From: Triplophysa rosa
Lineage: Eukaryota > Chordata > Actinopteri > Cypriniformes > Nemacheilidae
Direction: 5' to 3'
NCBI RefSeq assembly: GCF_024868665.1
Contig: NC_079898.1
Span: 16,302,403 to 16,366,402 of the forward strand
Length of the DNA: 64,000 bases
Shown: positions 10,916-22,575 of the stretch, one piece after another
How positions within the stretch are numbered: the stretch's first letter is position 1
Layout of the letters: each line of letters starts with the position of its first letter
Notes under the pieces: model-generated
What the model was told of the DNA's origin: nothing
What the model saw: only the letters and a program-made list of their open reading frames with translations
Databases searched by the model: none
Program-made: the position numbers and the translations under genes

Positions 10916-12136
10916 CACTCACCTAAAGGATTATTAGGAACACCTGTTCAATTTCTCATTAATGCAATTATCTAATCAACCAATCACATGGCAGTTGCTT
11001 CAATGCATTTAGGGGTGTGGTCCTGGTCAAGACAATCTCCTGAACTCCAAACTGAATGTCAGAATGGGAAAGAAAGGTGATTTAAGCAATTTTGAGTGTG
11101 GCATGGTTGTTGGTGCCAGACGGGCCGGTCTGAGTATTTCACAATCTGCTCAGTTACTGGGATTTACACGCACAACCATTTCTAGGGTTTACAAAGAATG
11201 GTGTGAAAAGGGAAAAACATCCAGTATGCGGCAGTCCTGTGGGCGAAAATGCCTTGTTGATGCTAGAGGTCAGAGGAGAATGGGCCGACTGATTCAAGCT
11301 GATAGAAGAGCAACTTTGACTGAAATAACCACTCGTTACAACCGAGGTATGCAGCAAAGCATTTGTGAAGCCACAACACGCACAACCTTGAGGCAGATGG
11401 GCTACAACAGCAGAAGACCCCACCGGGTACCACTCATCTCCACTACAAATAGGAAAAAGAGGCTACAATTTGCACGAGCTCACCAAAATTGGACAGTTGA
11501 AGACTGGAAAAATGTTGCCTGGTCTGATGAGTCTCGATTTCTGTTGAGACATTCAAATGGTAGAGTCAGAATTTGGCGTAAACAGAATGAGAACATGGAT
11601 CCATCATGCCTTGTTACCACTGTGCAGGCTGGTGGTGGTGGTGTAATGGTGTGGGGGATGTTTTCTTGGCACACTTTAGGCCCCTTAGTGCCAATTGGGC
11701 ATCGTTTAAATGCCACGGCCTACCTGAGCATTGTTTCTGACCATGTCCATCCCTTTATGACCACCATGTACCCATCCTCTAATGGCTACTTCCAGCAGGA
11801 TAATGCACCATGTCACAAAGCTCGAATCATTTCAAATTGGTTTCTTGAACATGACAATGAGTTCACTGTACTAGAATGGCCCCCACAGTCACCAGATCTC
11901 AACCCGATAGAACATCTTTGGGATGTGGTGGAACGGGAGCTTCGTGCCCTGGATGTGCATCCCACAAATCTCCATCAACTGCAAGATGCTATCCTATCAA
12001 TATGGGCCAACATTTCTAAAGAATGCTTTCAGCACCTTGTTGAATCAATGCCACGTAGAATTAAGGCAGTTCTGAAGGCGAAAGGGGGTCAAACACCGTA
12101 TTAGTATGGTGTTCCTAATAATCCTTTAGGTGAGTG
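10916..12136 (+). mobile_element. Complete Tc1/mariner element, DD36E (Incomer-like)
   Basis: The element is 1221 bp. It has 29-bp terminal inverted repeats that match exactly: the left begins CACTCACCTAAAGGATTATT (10916-10944) and the right is its complement (12108-12136). TA dinucleotides flank both ends (10914-10915 and 12137-12138), as required for Tc1/mariner target duplication. A single uninterrupted transposase frame occupies most of the interior; its stop codon lies three bases before the right repeat. Perfect repeats plus an open frame indicate a young or recently active copy. It sits inside a retroposon tail in a TATA-rich stretch. Confidence 0.95.
11064..12104 (+). CDS. Tc1/mariner transposase (DD36E)
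   Basis: This 346-aa protein would cut the element at its terminal repeats and reinsert it at TA sites in the nucleus. Residues 1-110 form the paired-like helix-turn-helix DNA-binding region (SAQLLGFTRTTISRVYKEW at 28-46). The catalytic triad is visible: D155 in WSDESRF, D246 in QQDNAPCH and E283 in SPDLNPIEHLW. D246 and E283 are separated by 36 residues, not the 34 typical of Tc1 or Sleeping Beauty, which places it with DD36E (Incomer-type) transposases. The glycine-rich strip GGGGVMVWGMF (190-200) is present. Length is normal for the family, no stop or frameshift interrupts it, and the ATG at 11064 gives the canonical short MGKK start. Activity itself is not shown by the sequence. Confidence 0.95.
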   Translation: MGKKGDLSNFECGMVVGARRAGLSISQSAQLLGFTRTTISRVYKEWCEKGKTSSMRQSCGRKCLVDARGQRRMGRLIQADRRATLTEITTRYNRGMQQSICEATTRTTLRQMGYNSRRPHRVPLISTTNRKKRLQFARAHQNWTVEDWKNVAWSDESRFLLRHSNGRVRIWRKQNENMDPSCLVTTVQAGGGGVMVWGMFSWHTLGPLVPIGHRLNATAYLSIVSDHVHPFMTTMYPSSNGYFQQDNAPCHKARIISNWFLEHDNEFTVLEWPPQSPDLNPIEHLWDVVERELRALDVHPTNLHQLQDAILSIWANISKECFQHLVESMPRRIKAVLKAKGGQTPY

Positions 12137-12138
12137 TA

Positions 12139-12283
12139 TATATATATATATATTTTTTTTTTTTTTATTCTGTGTAGTGTTATTTATATGCACCATGGGT
12201 CTGAGAGTAACACAATTTCAATCCTCTATATGTACATCTATATGTGGCAGAATTGACAATAAAGCAGACTTTGTCTTTGAAAA
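12139..12283 (+). mobile_element. 3' end of the retroposon split by Tc1
   Basis: It carries GGGTCTGAGAGTAACACAAT, TTCAATCCTCTATATGTACA and the terminal GACAATAAAGCAGACTTTGT followed by CTTTGAA, a tail typical of several fish non-LTR retroposons. It completes the segment at 10746-10913. Confidence 0.55.
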
Positions 12284-12289
12284 CTGAAT

Positions 12290-12950
12290 ACATTTTAGTA
12301 GGCTATATTTATTTTTCATGAGGGTAGTCATGTTAGTAAGCACACTAAAATTTAAACTAAATTGAGAGGGAAAGAACAAGCCAATCACAGTGTGTGCATC
12401 TTCTCATGTGACTTTTCATCTGTATTATTACATTCACACTTTAGGAGCACAATGAGAGCACAACGACCTGAAAGAAAACAAGAGACTCTGCCTCCCTCTG
12501 TGCCTTTTTTCTGATCATGTCACTGTTAGACAGAGCTACCGTAGAAAAAACAATGACTTACTGTTTAATCTCATAAACTATAATTATTCTTTTGTTTTAT
12601 TAGTGTACAGTTTATTTTCTTATATGTGAGGCGAACACTGACAGGTATCTAATTCTGTTCCGTAAAGCTCGACGTCTTCTTTTTTCCCAGGTTGATTAAA
12701 AATCCTCTGTTGGTTTCCTTCAGAGTCACGCCGAAGAGCCGATATAAAAAGCCGAGCCAGAAGCTCATCAAACGCGCCACACGACACCCACATTAAAGGT
12801 AATGTTACTGCAACAGCAACACCATCTCGCATTGTTTTATTTCGCGCTCCGCCTTTAATGAACGTGGCAGAATTACGCCGCTTTAAAACCGTCTGCTTTA
12901 TTGTTCCATTTGTTTATCTATTTCTTATTTTCCCGTCTTTTCCCCGCTCT
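12290..12950. other. Non-coding, no recognised gene
   Basis: No feature is supported. A minus-strand frame of 70 codons at 12620-12832 has no recognisable content. Confidence 0.35.
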
Positions 12951-13560
12951 CATCCTTCATTCTCCGGTGCTTTCATTTTATTGGCCGCTCCGCAGCGGTA
13001 CTGTTGATCGCTGCCCATTTTCGGATTAGGAGATTAAGTTATTCATCACTCACCGAGCTCCCCGCTGCGCCCCTGCTATCAGGACACCGGCGAATCAAAA
13101 CATCTCTGCCAGCCATTTCAAAATAATTGAATGCACAATAATTTCCCTATTAATACATTTCTCATATTAGAGATTATGCACGAAACATGCACATTATCTG
13201 TGGCAGTGTTTTCCTTCTCCTTTTTTTCCCTCTCTGCGTTAATGCCTTGCTCCTCTCTAGCAAATCTAATAGACAGGATTGAATAGCTCACGCCACGATG
13301 AAGGGATAGCTTACAGATAGCCTCCTTTTTTATTTATTCATTTTTTCCCACTCCTTCTCTGGTGGAAGATGCAGGAGAAAATTAAAGAAAATCGATCATT
13401 TTGGAGCAGGGCGGCGGGGATGGGCTGTGACGGTTGCTAAGCCAACAGTAACTCAGCCTTTCACAGCTGTCTAAGAGAAGTTTGATCATTTTCACAGATA
13501 AGCCTTGTATTTATTTATTTTTAATCTGGTCATTTGTTAAGATTTAATAATTACACAGAT
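12950..13560. promoter_or_regulatory. Candidate conserved non-coding element
   Basis: Repeat-free sequence containing ATTGAATGCACAATAATTTC, CCCTATTAATACATTTCTCA and ATAATTACACAGATC, with several TAAT homeodomain cores and no open frame. Composition is balanced compared with the AT-rich flanks. I infer possible regulatory function from texture only. Confidence 0.25.
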
Positions 13561-13787
13561 CTGAAATCCAATGTTCGCCGATTTTTATCACTCAATAGGG
13601 TCAGTACTCTGGCTTCTCATCATATTTCTATATTTTTGGTCATTACAACTCACTATTTATATTTTTGTGGTGAGTTGCTGTAACTTATAAAATAAGTTAA
13701 AATTGAGATGAGTTGATGTAAAAACATTAAAACGTTTAAAATAGTAAGTTGAAATGACTTTTTAAGACAATTCTGATTAAAAATTTA

Positions 13788-14075
13788 AAAATGAAAATTC
13801 TGACATTATTTACTCACCCTCTTGTCATGTCAAACCTGTATGACTTTCTTTCATCTGCAGAATACAAATGAAGATATTTTGAAGAACAACGGTGGTACCC
13901 ATTGACTTTTGTGTCCATGCAATAGAAGTCAATTTGTACCCGTTACCAAAATTTTTCTAAATATCCTCTTTTGTGTTCTGCAGAAGAAAGAAAGTCATAC
14001 ATGTTTGAAATGACAAGAGGGTGAGTAAACGATGACAGAAATTGCATTTTAATTTTTGAGTGAACCTTTAATGAA
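13788..14075. mobile_element. Angel-type MITE, diverged
   Basis: Left arm AAAATGAAAATTCTGACATT and TACTCACCCTCTTGTCATGT; right arm GACAAGAGGGTGAGTAAACG and ATGACAGAAATTGC, ending in TTTTGAGTGAACCTTTAATG. The arms are inverted copies of each other, with GAAGTCAATTTGTACC in the centre. The outer termini are eroded. Confidence 0.8.
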
Positions 14076-14099
14076 GCTGAAAACATTCAGCTCCAACTT

Positions 14100-15150
14100 T
14101 TCATCAATACGTCTTTAAGAAAAACAACCCAACACATTTTTTATTTGAATGATTCAGGTCTGTAAATCTCTCATCAGTAAAATATTACTAAAGCACAACA
14201 CAATTTTACTAGTGCTCACGCCCAGTAAAGAGCAAGCCGCTGGCGAGTTTACTCATGCGGAGATAAACCACGCTACAGACAACACATGAGGTTTACGTCA
14301 GCACGCGCTACCTCTGAAATCAGTCACGAGCATTGTAGTGTCTCACGTCTGTGCACTAAAAACAATCAAAGACACACACACGCACGCACAAACAAAACGC
14401 ACATCAATAAACGCCACATATGCACGTATTAGCATGAAAACAGATCATTAAATCCTTTGTAGGCAGCCAACCAAAACGCCTCCGAACAAGAACGACCATT
14501 ACGCCGTCATCATACTTCAGTGAGCTGTGTTGCGCTTTGTACTAAGAATAGTCCCTCTTCTAGCAAGGACAGAGGTGGGCTCGCAACAGGGCTGGCCACA
14601 GTTTGAGGTCTCCTTCAAAGATCACAGTGTTAATCACTTGTGATGAAAGAGTTGCAAGGTTGGATGAGGGTTGGGAGGACCGATGCTATACAGAGATGTG
14701 CTGGCACTATGATGGCGGGTCAAGTGGCAGCGAAGGCCAGTGTGTGTCCAAGAGTGAACTCAACACAGACAGTGTCACTGTTATGAAGTCTTATTCACTG
14801 CTTCAGGAACGGCTCTCTGAAGAGAACTAAGTCTGACTTGGCTATCTGAATGGGGATGTTCCATAGACAACACATAGACGGAGTATTATTTATAAGGAAA
14901 AGTACAGTAGTTACAAATATTATAATCTAACACATGAAACACACACACACACAAACAAACAAACAAACACTTTGTTTTTATAATGAATAGATAAATATCA
15001 TTATTACAATTATTACAAATGTAGACATCCCAAAAGGAGTATTCGTGACCTTGCCATTTTTTTCTAATTTACGGTTTTCTACATAAAATCATCCTACATA
15101 ATGTAAAGAACATTCTGTGAAAAATAACCTTGATATCTTTAATATCGAAT
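14100..15150. other. Non-coding, no recognised gene
   Basis: No gene is supported. A 75-codon frame at 14603-14830 is unremarkable. A short (CA)n(CAAA)n microsatellite lies at about 14938-14972. Confidence 0.35.
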
Positions 15151-15152
15151 GA

Positions 15153-15570
15153 TTAAAGGGATAGTTCACACAAAAATTAAAATCGTGTACTCAACCTCAA
15201 GTTGTTCCAAATCTGTATAAATGTCTTTGTTCTGTTGAACACAAAGAAAGATATTTGGAAGAATGTCTGCAACTGAGGTTTCTGGGGCACCACTGACTAC
15301 CATTAAAATGGTTGTTAGAGGTGCCCAGAACTGTTTGCTTTCCTAAATTCTTCAAAACATTTTATTTTTTGTTCAAACAGAACAATAAAAATATACAATG
15401 TTACTTTCTACTATGGAAGTCAATGGTGACCCAGAAATCTCAGTTGCTAATATTCTTCCAAATATCTTTCTTTGTGTTCCTGTATAAAAGAAATGTATAC
15501 AGATTTGGAACAACTTGAGGTTGAGTAATTCATGACAGATTTTTACGTTTTTGGTGAACTATCCCTTTAA
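15153..15570. mobile_element. Full-length Angel-type MITE with intact termini
   Basis: It opens with TTAAAGGGATAGTTCACACA and closes with TTTTTGGTGAACTATCCCTTTAA (last 17 bases exactly complementary to the first 17). The outer TTAA fits a TTAA target. It is longer than a simple palindrome because two extra internal segments are present (AGGTGCCCAGAACTGTTTGC; GTTCAAACAGAACAATAAAA), so it appears to be a composite or partially duplicated copy. No coding capacity. Confidence 0.9.
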
Positions 15571-16365
15571 GGCCATGTCAAAGATTAAAATCATACTGAA
15601 ATGTAATGTTTGAAATCAAACTTTGATTATTAGATTTTCAATGCAAGACTGACCGACTACATGTAAAACAAGTCAGTCACACGGGACTAAAACCATTTCA
15701 TGTGGAACCTTGATTTCCCAGATATACTGTATGAGAATACAATGACTACTATAATGCATTATGAACGTCTTCATGAAGCATTAGGAATTCCCTTATGATT
15801 CATTATACAGGCTTCATTCTAGAAAGTATCACCGAACATATTGGTGACTTGATTTGATTAATAGTAACACCATAATGACAGACACATGATTTCACAGCGG
15901 GCAGAAAAATTAATAAATAAATATGTGAGCGAAAGTGTGTTTGTGGAGCCACCGACTTCTCATTTCAAATGAACATGTGCTCTCTCCGCACAGACGACAC
16001 TCAAAATGCATTATAACCATTAATGAAAAAGTTAATGGGCCATTTTCTTACATATCAATTTACATTTTACAATTTGGGTACACAAATGATGTCTGCTATG
16101 GCGGGCCCTTAATATTTTGCTCAAGGAAACAGTTCTAATGTGTTTTGCGGACATCAAATGTAGTGAATAATGATGCGTCCATCGCATGCAAATAAGATGA
16201 CAGTTGGAACGGGCTGATCAACAGTGCTCGCATAAGAGGTTACAGACTGACACGTATTGTGCTCGGGTTTTCAAAAATGGCATCTACCGTATCACTGCAT
16301 GTCCTTGACCAATACAACCAATTAAAAATTTCATATAAAGCTATTCATGGATTTACACTACATCA
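15571..16365. other. Non-coding, no recognised gene
   Basis: I see no gene or repeat. Open frames here are under 80 codons and unremarkable. Confidence 0.35.
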
Positions 16366-16367
16366 AA

Positions 16368-16632
16368 GACATAATTCACTCAGAAAAAGGTATTTTGTTA
16401 TTCAGCCTTGTGTCATTGCAATTTTGTTACTTCAGTGGAACATAAAGAGTTTAGCAGGAGGTTGCATTTGCGCCTAATCCATACAATGAAAGTGTACAGT
16501 GACCGGGTGGTTTTAAGCTAAAAAAAAAAAAATCACTGAACACAAAACTATTCTGAATATTCTGTTGTTGGACAAAATAAGCTTGAATAAATGATGACAG
16601 AATTGTCATTTTTGGGTGAACTATGCCTTTAA
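16368..16632. mobile_element. Diverged Angel-type MITE
   Basis: The right arm AAATGATGACAGAATTGTCA to TTTTTGGGTGAACTATGCCT and TTAA is clear. The left arm (CATAATTCACTCAGAAAAAG, then TTATTCAGCCTTGTGTCATT) and the centre (CCATACAATGAAAGTGTACA) are recognisable but eroded. Confidence 0.65.
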
Positions 16633-16639
16633 CTGTTGA

Positions 16640-17330
16640 ATTCAACAGTCCATGCAAAACCTCTTCTATCCAAAACATTGACTCAAAAGCGTTTATAAGG
16701 TCCATATTTATATGTACTGTATGTATGTTTCACGGCAGTCATTAAGTGCTGCATGGTTGTGTGGGATCGACTTGGGGGATCTGCTTTCCCGTCTTCTTTC
16801 CAACACATTCCAGCACGCTGAGCTCCCTCTCAACTTTACACAAAATAATCATTTTCACCACGGGGCGTCGTTCTCCACGCACGTCTCTCGCGTGATGCCG
16901 ATTCTGTTTTTGCATGAATGCGGCGGTGGTCCCGGGGGCCGGGACGGCTGAGCGCAAGGGCTTATGGGTGTGAATATATGTATCAGTGCCATCTGCATGT
17001 GAAGTGAGAAAACAGAGGGCAGAGAGCCAATCACACACCCACGCACACCTGAGGAAGGAGCCTATTGTTTTAGGCCTCGGATGTGAGGCACGTGGGATTG
17101 TTGTCACACCTTTTAAACTCGCAGCCACCGACAAACCCCACAAATGCAAATCTGTTTTGTTTGATGCATTTTCGAGCTTTGTGTTGTGTTAAAAAAGCCG
17201 CTATGCCACACTGTTCACCTCTGTTTGCGCGCCGGCGTTCGACAATGCTGTGTATGGAGACAAAACCCTATTCCCACTTTAACAATAACGTTTAAGTCAA
17301 GAACACCCACCGCTACGAGACATAGTATTC
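16640..17330. other. Non-coding, no recognised gene
   Basis: Contains a locally GC-rich, CpG-containing patch at 16860-16960 (GCGGCGGTGGTCCCGGGGGC) inside a minus-strand open frame of 135 codons (16742-17149). The frame has no recognised domain and overlaps other open frames on both strands, which is typical of chance ORFs in GC-rich DNA. Confidence 0.3.
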
Positions 17331-17830
17331 TCCATATACATTAATTAAAAAGATGCCTGCAGTTTGAAGTTCTCCCTCCTTTTTTCCTCGGCTTTCTCAT
17401 TATTCCTCTACCTCGTTCTCTCTGTTCTCATCTCTCCCCCTTCTACCAGCAGCAGTCCAAAGCAATGGCCAATAACACAGCATGCTGGAACAGATACCTG
17501 CAAAGTTAATATCATTAATCAATAACAATGGAATTGTGCAGAGGGACGCAGTCCTGTGAGCCTCCCAGCAGTACCGATCTCCCTCCCTTTAAACCTCATT
17601 TGCAAGCCCAAGATGCTTGCTCGAATGACTGGCAGCAAAGTTTTTCCAACAAATTTCATGGGGCATGAGCCAAAGATAATAGGTTTTCAGCCCAATGACA
17701 ATCCAATTACAACGCCAATCAAAGCTGACTCCATGCAGGCTAATTATCAGCTTCAGCCGTCAGTTCAAATACTAACATACCACTTTTTATTTGAATAAAA
17801 ATTCAGTTTGGAAACCAGACGGGCCCGCGG
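17330..17830. promoter_or_regulatory. Candidate conserved non-coding element
   Basis: A repeat-free block with CCAATGACAATCCAATTACA, AACGCCAATCAAAGC and GGCTAATTATCAGCTTCAG, that is several CCAAT/PBX-like and homeodomain cores within 100 bp. The 80-codon frame across it (17556-17798) has no domain. Regulatory function is an inference. Confidence 0.3.
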
Positions 17831-18315
17831 TCCCCGATGAGCAGAGAAGCTACCTTGGTGGCTGCGTCTGCACTGATAAAGAACAGCAGGAGTATGGTCT
17901 CTTCAGAAAAGAATAACCGCTAAAATGTTCAGGGATGGCTTCATAGTGTCCTTTGAAACACGTGTGCAACAGGGTTACATGATATACCATGGTACCACTG
18001 TAAAAAGTACTGCGGTAGTAAATGATGGCATTTTTTGATTTTGGTACCCGACCCATTATTGTTTTGCTATACAAATTTGCATATCTCGTTCTGCAGTTGA
18101 AGCAGTGTGATGTGAAGCGTAAAAGTTAACACGCTGATGCGTGACATTCATTAAAGATGTTTTCAACCATTTACCAAGTTTGATTTTACAAGTACAGTAT
18201 ATTATATCATTTTGCTCTATATTTTATCTTTAAATCAAATCCAGATGAGGTGTTAAAGAAAATAATTTGTTTGGTAGAATTACATTTTCAAAGCCCTAGT
18301 TTGAATTACCGTGTT

Positions 18316-18515
18316 TTTCTAACACAATCTCATGGCAGTTTGTAAGTATTTTACCAGGTGCCAAGTATAATTTTCACCCATACGTTTTAGTATAATCTTA
18401 TTTAGGCTTATATTACGTTTAGCGGTAGGGCCTTAGTATTGCCTTTTTATTAATGTTTTTGTACAATTCACATTGTATGAATTCATATGAATTATCCGCC
18501 ATGTAAAAAAACTTC
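18316..18515 (+). repeat. Dispersed repeat Z, copy 1
   Basis: Contains AATCTCATGGCAGTTTGTAA at one end and GTATGAATTCATATGAATTA at the other, with CATACGTTTTAGTATAATCT in between. The same ordered strings occur at 39603-39782 in the opposite orientation, and part of them at 50686-50860. The family resembles short foldback elements of teleosts but I cannot assign a superfamily. Confidence 0.6.
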
Positions 18516-18689
18516 TTTTGAGATCCTCCTTTAAAATTTTACGAACATTAGTAACAATTCAGAAAGAGATAAAAGCATCTGTTACTTAAGTGAGCATCAA
18601 TCTATACAGTAAAACGTTGCTGTAATTTTGCAGTAGGTTTGCCATTAACTAACTGTAGATTTAATTTTCAATTTTGTTTTAAACCTAAA

Positions 18690-18840
18690 TTTACCTAGTT
18701 CTTATATTTTCTTTCATAAAACTAAATATCTAAGGTCACTTTTTTATGTAAATGTATCGTAATATAAGAAGTTTTAAATATTTTTACTATAAGACAAGAC
18801 AAAAATGCTTTGGAAGAATGTCATTTTTTTGCAGTGTTGC
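18690..18840. repeat. Half copy of a foldback repeat
   Basis: The strings AAACTAAATATCTAAGGTCA and ATAAGAAGTTTTAAATATTT also occur, in inverted and direct form, in the more complete palindrome at 54985-55300. Only one arm is recognisable here. Confidence 0.5.
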
Positions 18841-20560
18841 TGTGCTGATGTCAGTAATGAGACCAGTCTCATCTTGCTCATTTTGAATCTCAAAAGTCAA
18901 AGTGTTAACTCAAATTGAAAACAGTAATAATAGGAAAGTAGTATTAAGTATTAATTAAATCTACAGTAAGTTACTGGCAAACCTGCTGCAAAATCTCTCT
19001 AATCCTTACACTCTTTTAAGTGTGATTTATTGGCCAAAAATGAGAAAATACTAAAGGAACAAATTAAAGATGAATTGACAGCATTATTTGGTCATTGTTC
19101 AAAGAATAAATAGATATTGTGATTGTACTGAGGAATACCAGGAATTATTTTAAAAACCTTGAAAATCTGATATCATGACAGCTCTATCACGCACAGACAC
19201 TGCACAGATGTTTCTACCTGTGACACATTTCTATAGCATTCGTGTATGTGTCTTATCTCAACATCAGTTCTTATCAGTTATATCTGATCAGATTTCCAGA
19301 TCAATTTTATAAACGTTAAATGAATTTGCGATTGGCTAGTGAGCGGCTGTTCTGGAATCCAGGATTACAGCTAAATCACAGCATCCACGCAGTACAATTT
19401 TGAGAGGATAACACAGATGCAGCGGTGTAAAAACAAAGGATCATGAATGCGTGTTCGCACCGCTCCGCGATGTGCTAGGATGAGATGCGCTGAGGATATG
19501 GAGCGCTGGCACAGACATGACATCTAATAATGTCTTTCTTCTACAAGTCTGTCCTGCTTGGGTTGGATTTAGAGGAGGTTTATCTCCTTCATATAACCCC
19601 CCCCACACACACACACACAGCGCTCGCATTACACTCACATGCAAACACACACACACAAACTAACAAACAAAAACCTGCATCAATAACACAAATGATTAAA
19701 CATTCATGGCCTTTTGTAGAGAACATCTGCTCTATATAGACGTCTAGCCTGAGGGACTGGGTGAAAAGAATCAGAAGGATTTCTACCACAGAAGCAATAA
19801 AATGGCGCTCAGTTCTGCGTCTGAATGTGGCACACACAGATATAGAATAAAACACACACACCACTACAAAAACTGCATTGAGCTTAGTACTTGTGTCTTA
19901 TTTGATCAAACAAAGTCATACACATGTTTTTTTCATGATGTTTTTAACATTTAGAATGAGAACACACAAAGTTATTCCGAAGGAGAAGCTGGCATTGTAG
20001 GCCAGCAGTAAATCTGTGTCACTAACAAAAAAACTAACAAGAAAAAAAGAGCTCCAATGTATCAAAAGCAGCTACAAATGCATCTGACATACAAAAAAAA
20101 AACGTAGAATTGTACATTCTAAAAGCTAAATTCTAGCTGATAGTTATTCTATCTAGCTGATAACAATTCTTATGTTATGACCGCTAACCGATACATGGCC
20201 AATGTCCTTACTATTATCTAAAAATAAAATAAAATATTTATATGGTTTTTATTTAAATTTCTTTTGACGATACTTGCTCATTTAATTTGAATTTAAATTC
20301 TGAAACGAATAAAACTAATAAATATCTAGTATTAGTTATACTGTATGCACAAAATATAATACCGTGATACAAAATCTGAAATGTTAAAATGAAAAAAAGG
20401 CATTGCTAAATGGAAAGTGCTCTACAAGAGATCATCAGTGACTTCACAAAGTTAAATATTTGCCTAAATCTTTTGTGAAAAAAAAAAAAAAATTACAGCC
20501 ATATCAAAAGATGGAACCCAGAGCCCACAGGTAGACACACAACACTGACTGCTACAGGTA
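18841..20560. other. Non-coding, no recognised gene
   Basis: AT-rich sequence with a short C-run plus (CA)n microsatellite at 19599-19620 and a second CA-rich patch at 19640-19660. Open frames of 70-91 codons overlapping the microsatellite are artefacts. Confidence 0.35.
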
Positions 20561-20564
20561 ACTT

Positions 20565-20696
20565 TTAAAGGGATACATAAAACAGATTTGTTTCAAATCT
20601 GTATAAACTTATTTGTTCTGACGAAGGTCGAAGGTGAGTAAATGATGACATGAAATGAATCATTTTTGGGTGAAGTGTCCCTTTAAGAAATTACAA
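20565..20696. mobile_element. Internally deleted Angel-type MITE
   Basis: Opens TTAAAGGGATACATAAAACA and closes CATTTTTGGGTGAAGTGTCC with CTTTAA. The two termini remain, but the middle is reduced to CAAATCTGTATAAACTTATTTGTTCTGACG, about a third of a normal copy. Confidence 0.75.
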
Positions 20697-21640
20697 ATGT
20701 CCAATATAATCCAATGAAATCAAGAGGAGATCATATCATGCTGTCACTCAAGAAACAAATAAATCAAGATATCTTGCGGAAATGTAAACTGCTTGGACAA
20801 TGCATTATATGTTCGAAAAGCACAAAACTAACAATGCGCTCGAATAAAAACCATTCATTTGGAATACACCACACGTGATTTTTTTTACACGTGACCCAAC
20901 TAAGCATTGTTTCCCTGTGCTGTTTTACTCTGCGCTTTGTTATGCCATCTTTGTTTCTCTTCTTTCATTTTTTCCAAACCGCTGTTTCTGTAAGTGTTTC
21001 CTATTGATTGCTTCTACTGACTATAAACCCACACAGAGCCGCCCATCTGAGAAATGATTATCTTTGATTATCTCAGAGTTTGTGGTTCAATAAATTCATG
21101 AAAATTTGAGGCCTTGCTGTGCCTCCCACCAGTGCGGGAACGTAAAAGTCTATCTCTCAGTCCTTCAGCGTGTTATCGCCGCTCTCTACACAAACTCCGC
21201 ACTTCTGAAGAGATTAATAACACATTGTCTGTGGAGATAACATCTGTCTCCACTGCTCCTGAAATATCAAGCTTAATAAATATATTTATGAGCCCTGCTC
21301 TCTATAGCACTAATGCAATCAGCCGTTACTGCTCACGCTGGCCCAAGACACTGAAAACCCATTGACTTATTTTGTAGCAAATTAGTCCAACACCTAATCG
21401 CTGAACCCTGCTACGCTTTTTGAATTACGACTCTGAAACACCCATCCGCTCCACGGCGAACGCCGTTTGAATTATATCAATTCGTAGACTTGCTGGTGTC
21501 CAGATTTCATTAGCAACGCATTAACAACGTTTTACATCTATTACAGTTCTGACATGGTCTATAAATAATCGACATGGAAACGGAGCGTTACCATTAAACG
21601 ATGGAGTGTTACGATAAAGAGATACATCATTAAAACTGAA
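20697..21640. other. Non-coding; possible regulatory DNA
   Basis: No gene is supported. The 21060-21500 part is repeat-free with moderate GC content and TTATCTTTGATTATCTCAGA near 21058. I cannot say whether it is conserved. Confidence 0.3.
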
Positions 21641-21799
21641 TGCGGGTCACAAACAATACGTAAAATTTGACTTCTGGGTGAACATTTATACTTTATGATG
21701 GGCTTATGAACACAAGTGGAAAAGCATAACGAGATGTTTGTATTTCAATAGTGATGCTTTTGGATCATGGCGGTTTTGACACCAGCATGTAAAATTCGA

Positions 21800-21868
21800 C
21801 ACCTATTGTGCTCCATACATGAATAAACGACGACAGAATTTTCCTCCGCAGGTGAACTATCCCTTTAA
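21800..21868. mobile_element. Angel-type MITE, right end only
   Basis: The string GAATAAACGACGACAGAATT followed by AGGTGAACTATCCCTTTAA is the right terminus of an Angel-type element; the left arm is absent or unrecognisable. Confidence 0.65.
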
Positions 21869-22570
21869 GTTCAAGACGTGCAGAAAGGAGCCATTTGTTT
21901 TCAGGGTAAACATGTCCCCCCCTCCACACCTCCGTCCCACAGTCCCTAAACCTGACAGAGCTGTAGCCAGAGGCTACATGAGACACAGGATGCGGCACAA
22001 GGACAAATCCACACCCACGAGGACAGCAGAGGAAAGATGTGATTAACTCTTTATCATTGTGACTTTACAGCGGTATGAACATCTCCGCAATGCGATTTGC
22101 CCCCCGATCTGACGGCCCACTCTCCTGTTCTCTAAATATTAGTCTAATCGCAGATATGCTCAATAGCTAGAGGCGGGGGGTGGTGGGGGTGGGCGTAGGG
22201 AGATAAGCCAAGAGGCTAAGCTAACAGAAATTAATAACCGTGATGGAGATCTGACTGTTTAGCATAATTTTAGCGCAAAAATCACCCTGACCCGCCAATG
22301 ATACTCTTTATCTTGATTATTTTGAACAATGTGAAACAACATCATTTTGTTTACTACTTAACCTTTAGCGGGCAGGTGCTACGCCAAACCCGACACTCCT
22401 GCAGCAACCTGCGAGCACTCAGAGCTCCTTTTGCATTAAATGCAAAGCTCTTTTGGACTCGCTTTCGCTGTCAAACACACGCGGGAAGCTATGAAGTGCA
22501 GACTCGCTGTTGGAGCTCATCATGAACACCCAAAACAAGGCCTGAAACTGAAAAAGTTATTTGGGGAATT
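21869..22570. other. Non-coding; possible regulatory DNA
   Basis: Repeat-free, with a G-rich run at 22172-22200 (GGCGGGGGGTGGTGGGGGTG) and CAGAAATTAATAACCGTGAT after it. No gene is supported. Confidence 0.3.
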
Positions 22571-22575
22571 AACAT

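Noticed and set aside
11154..11716. Minus-strand frames of 89 and 78 codons
   Set aside because: Antisense shadows of the Tc1 transposase gene.
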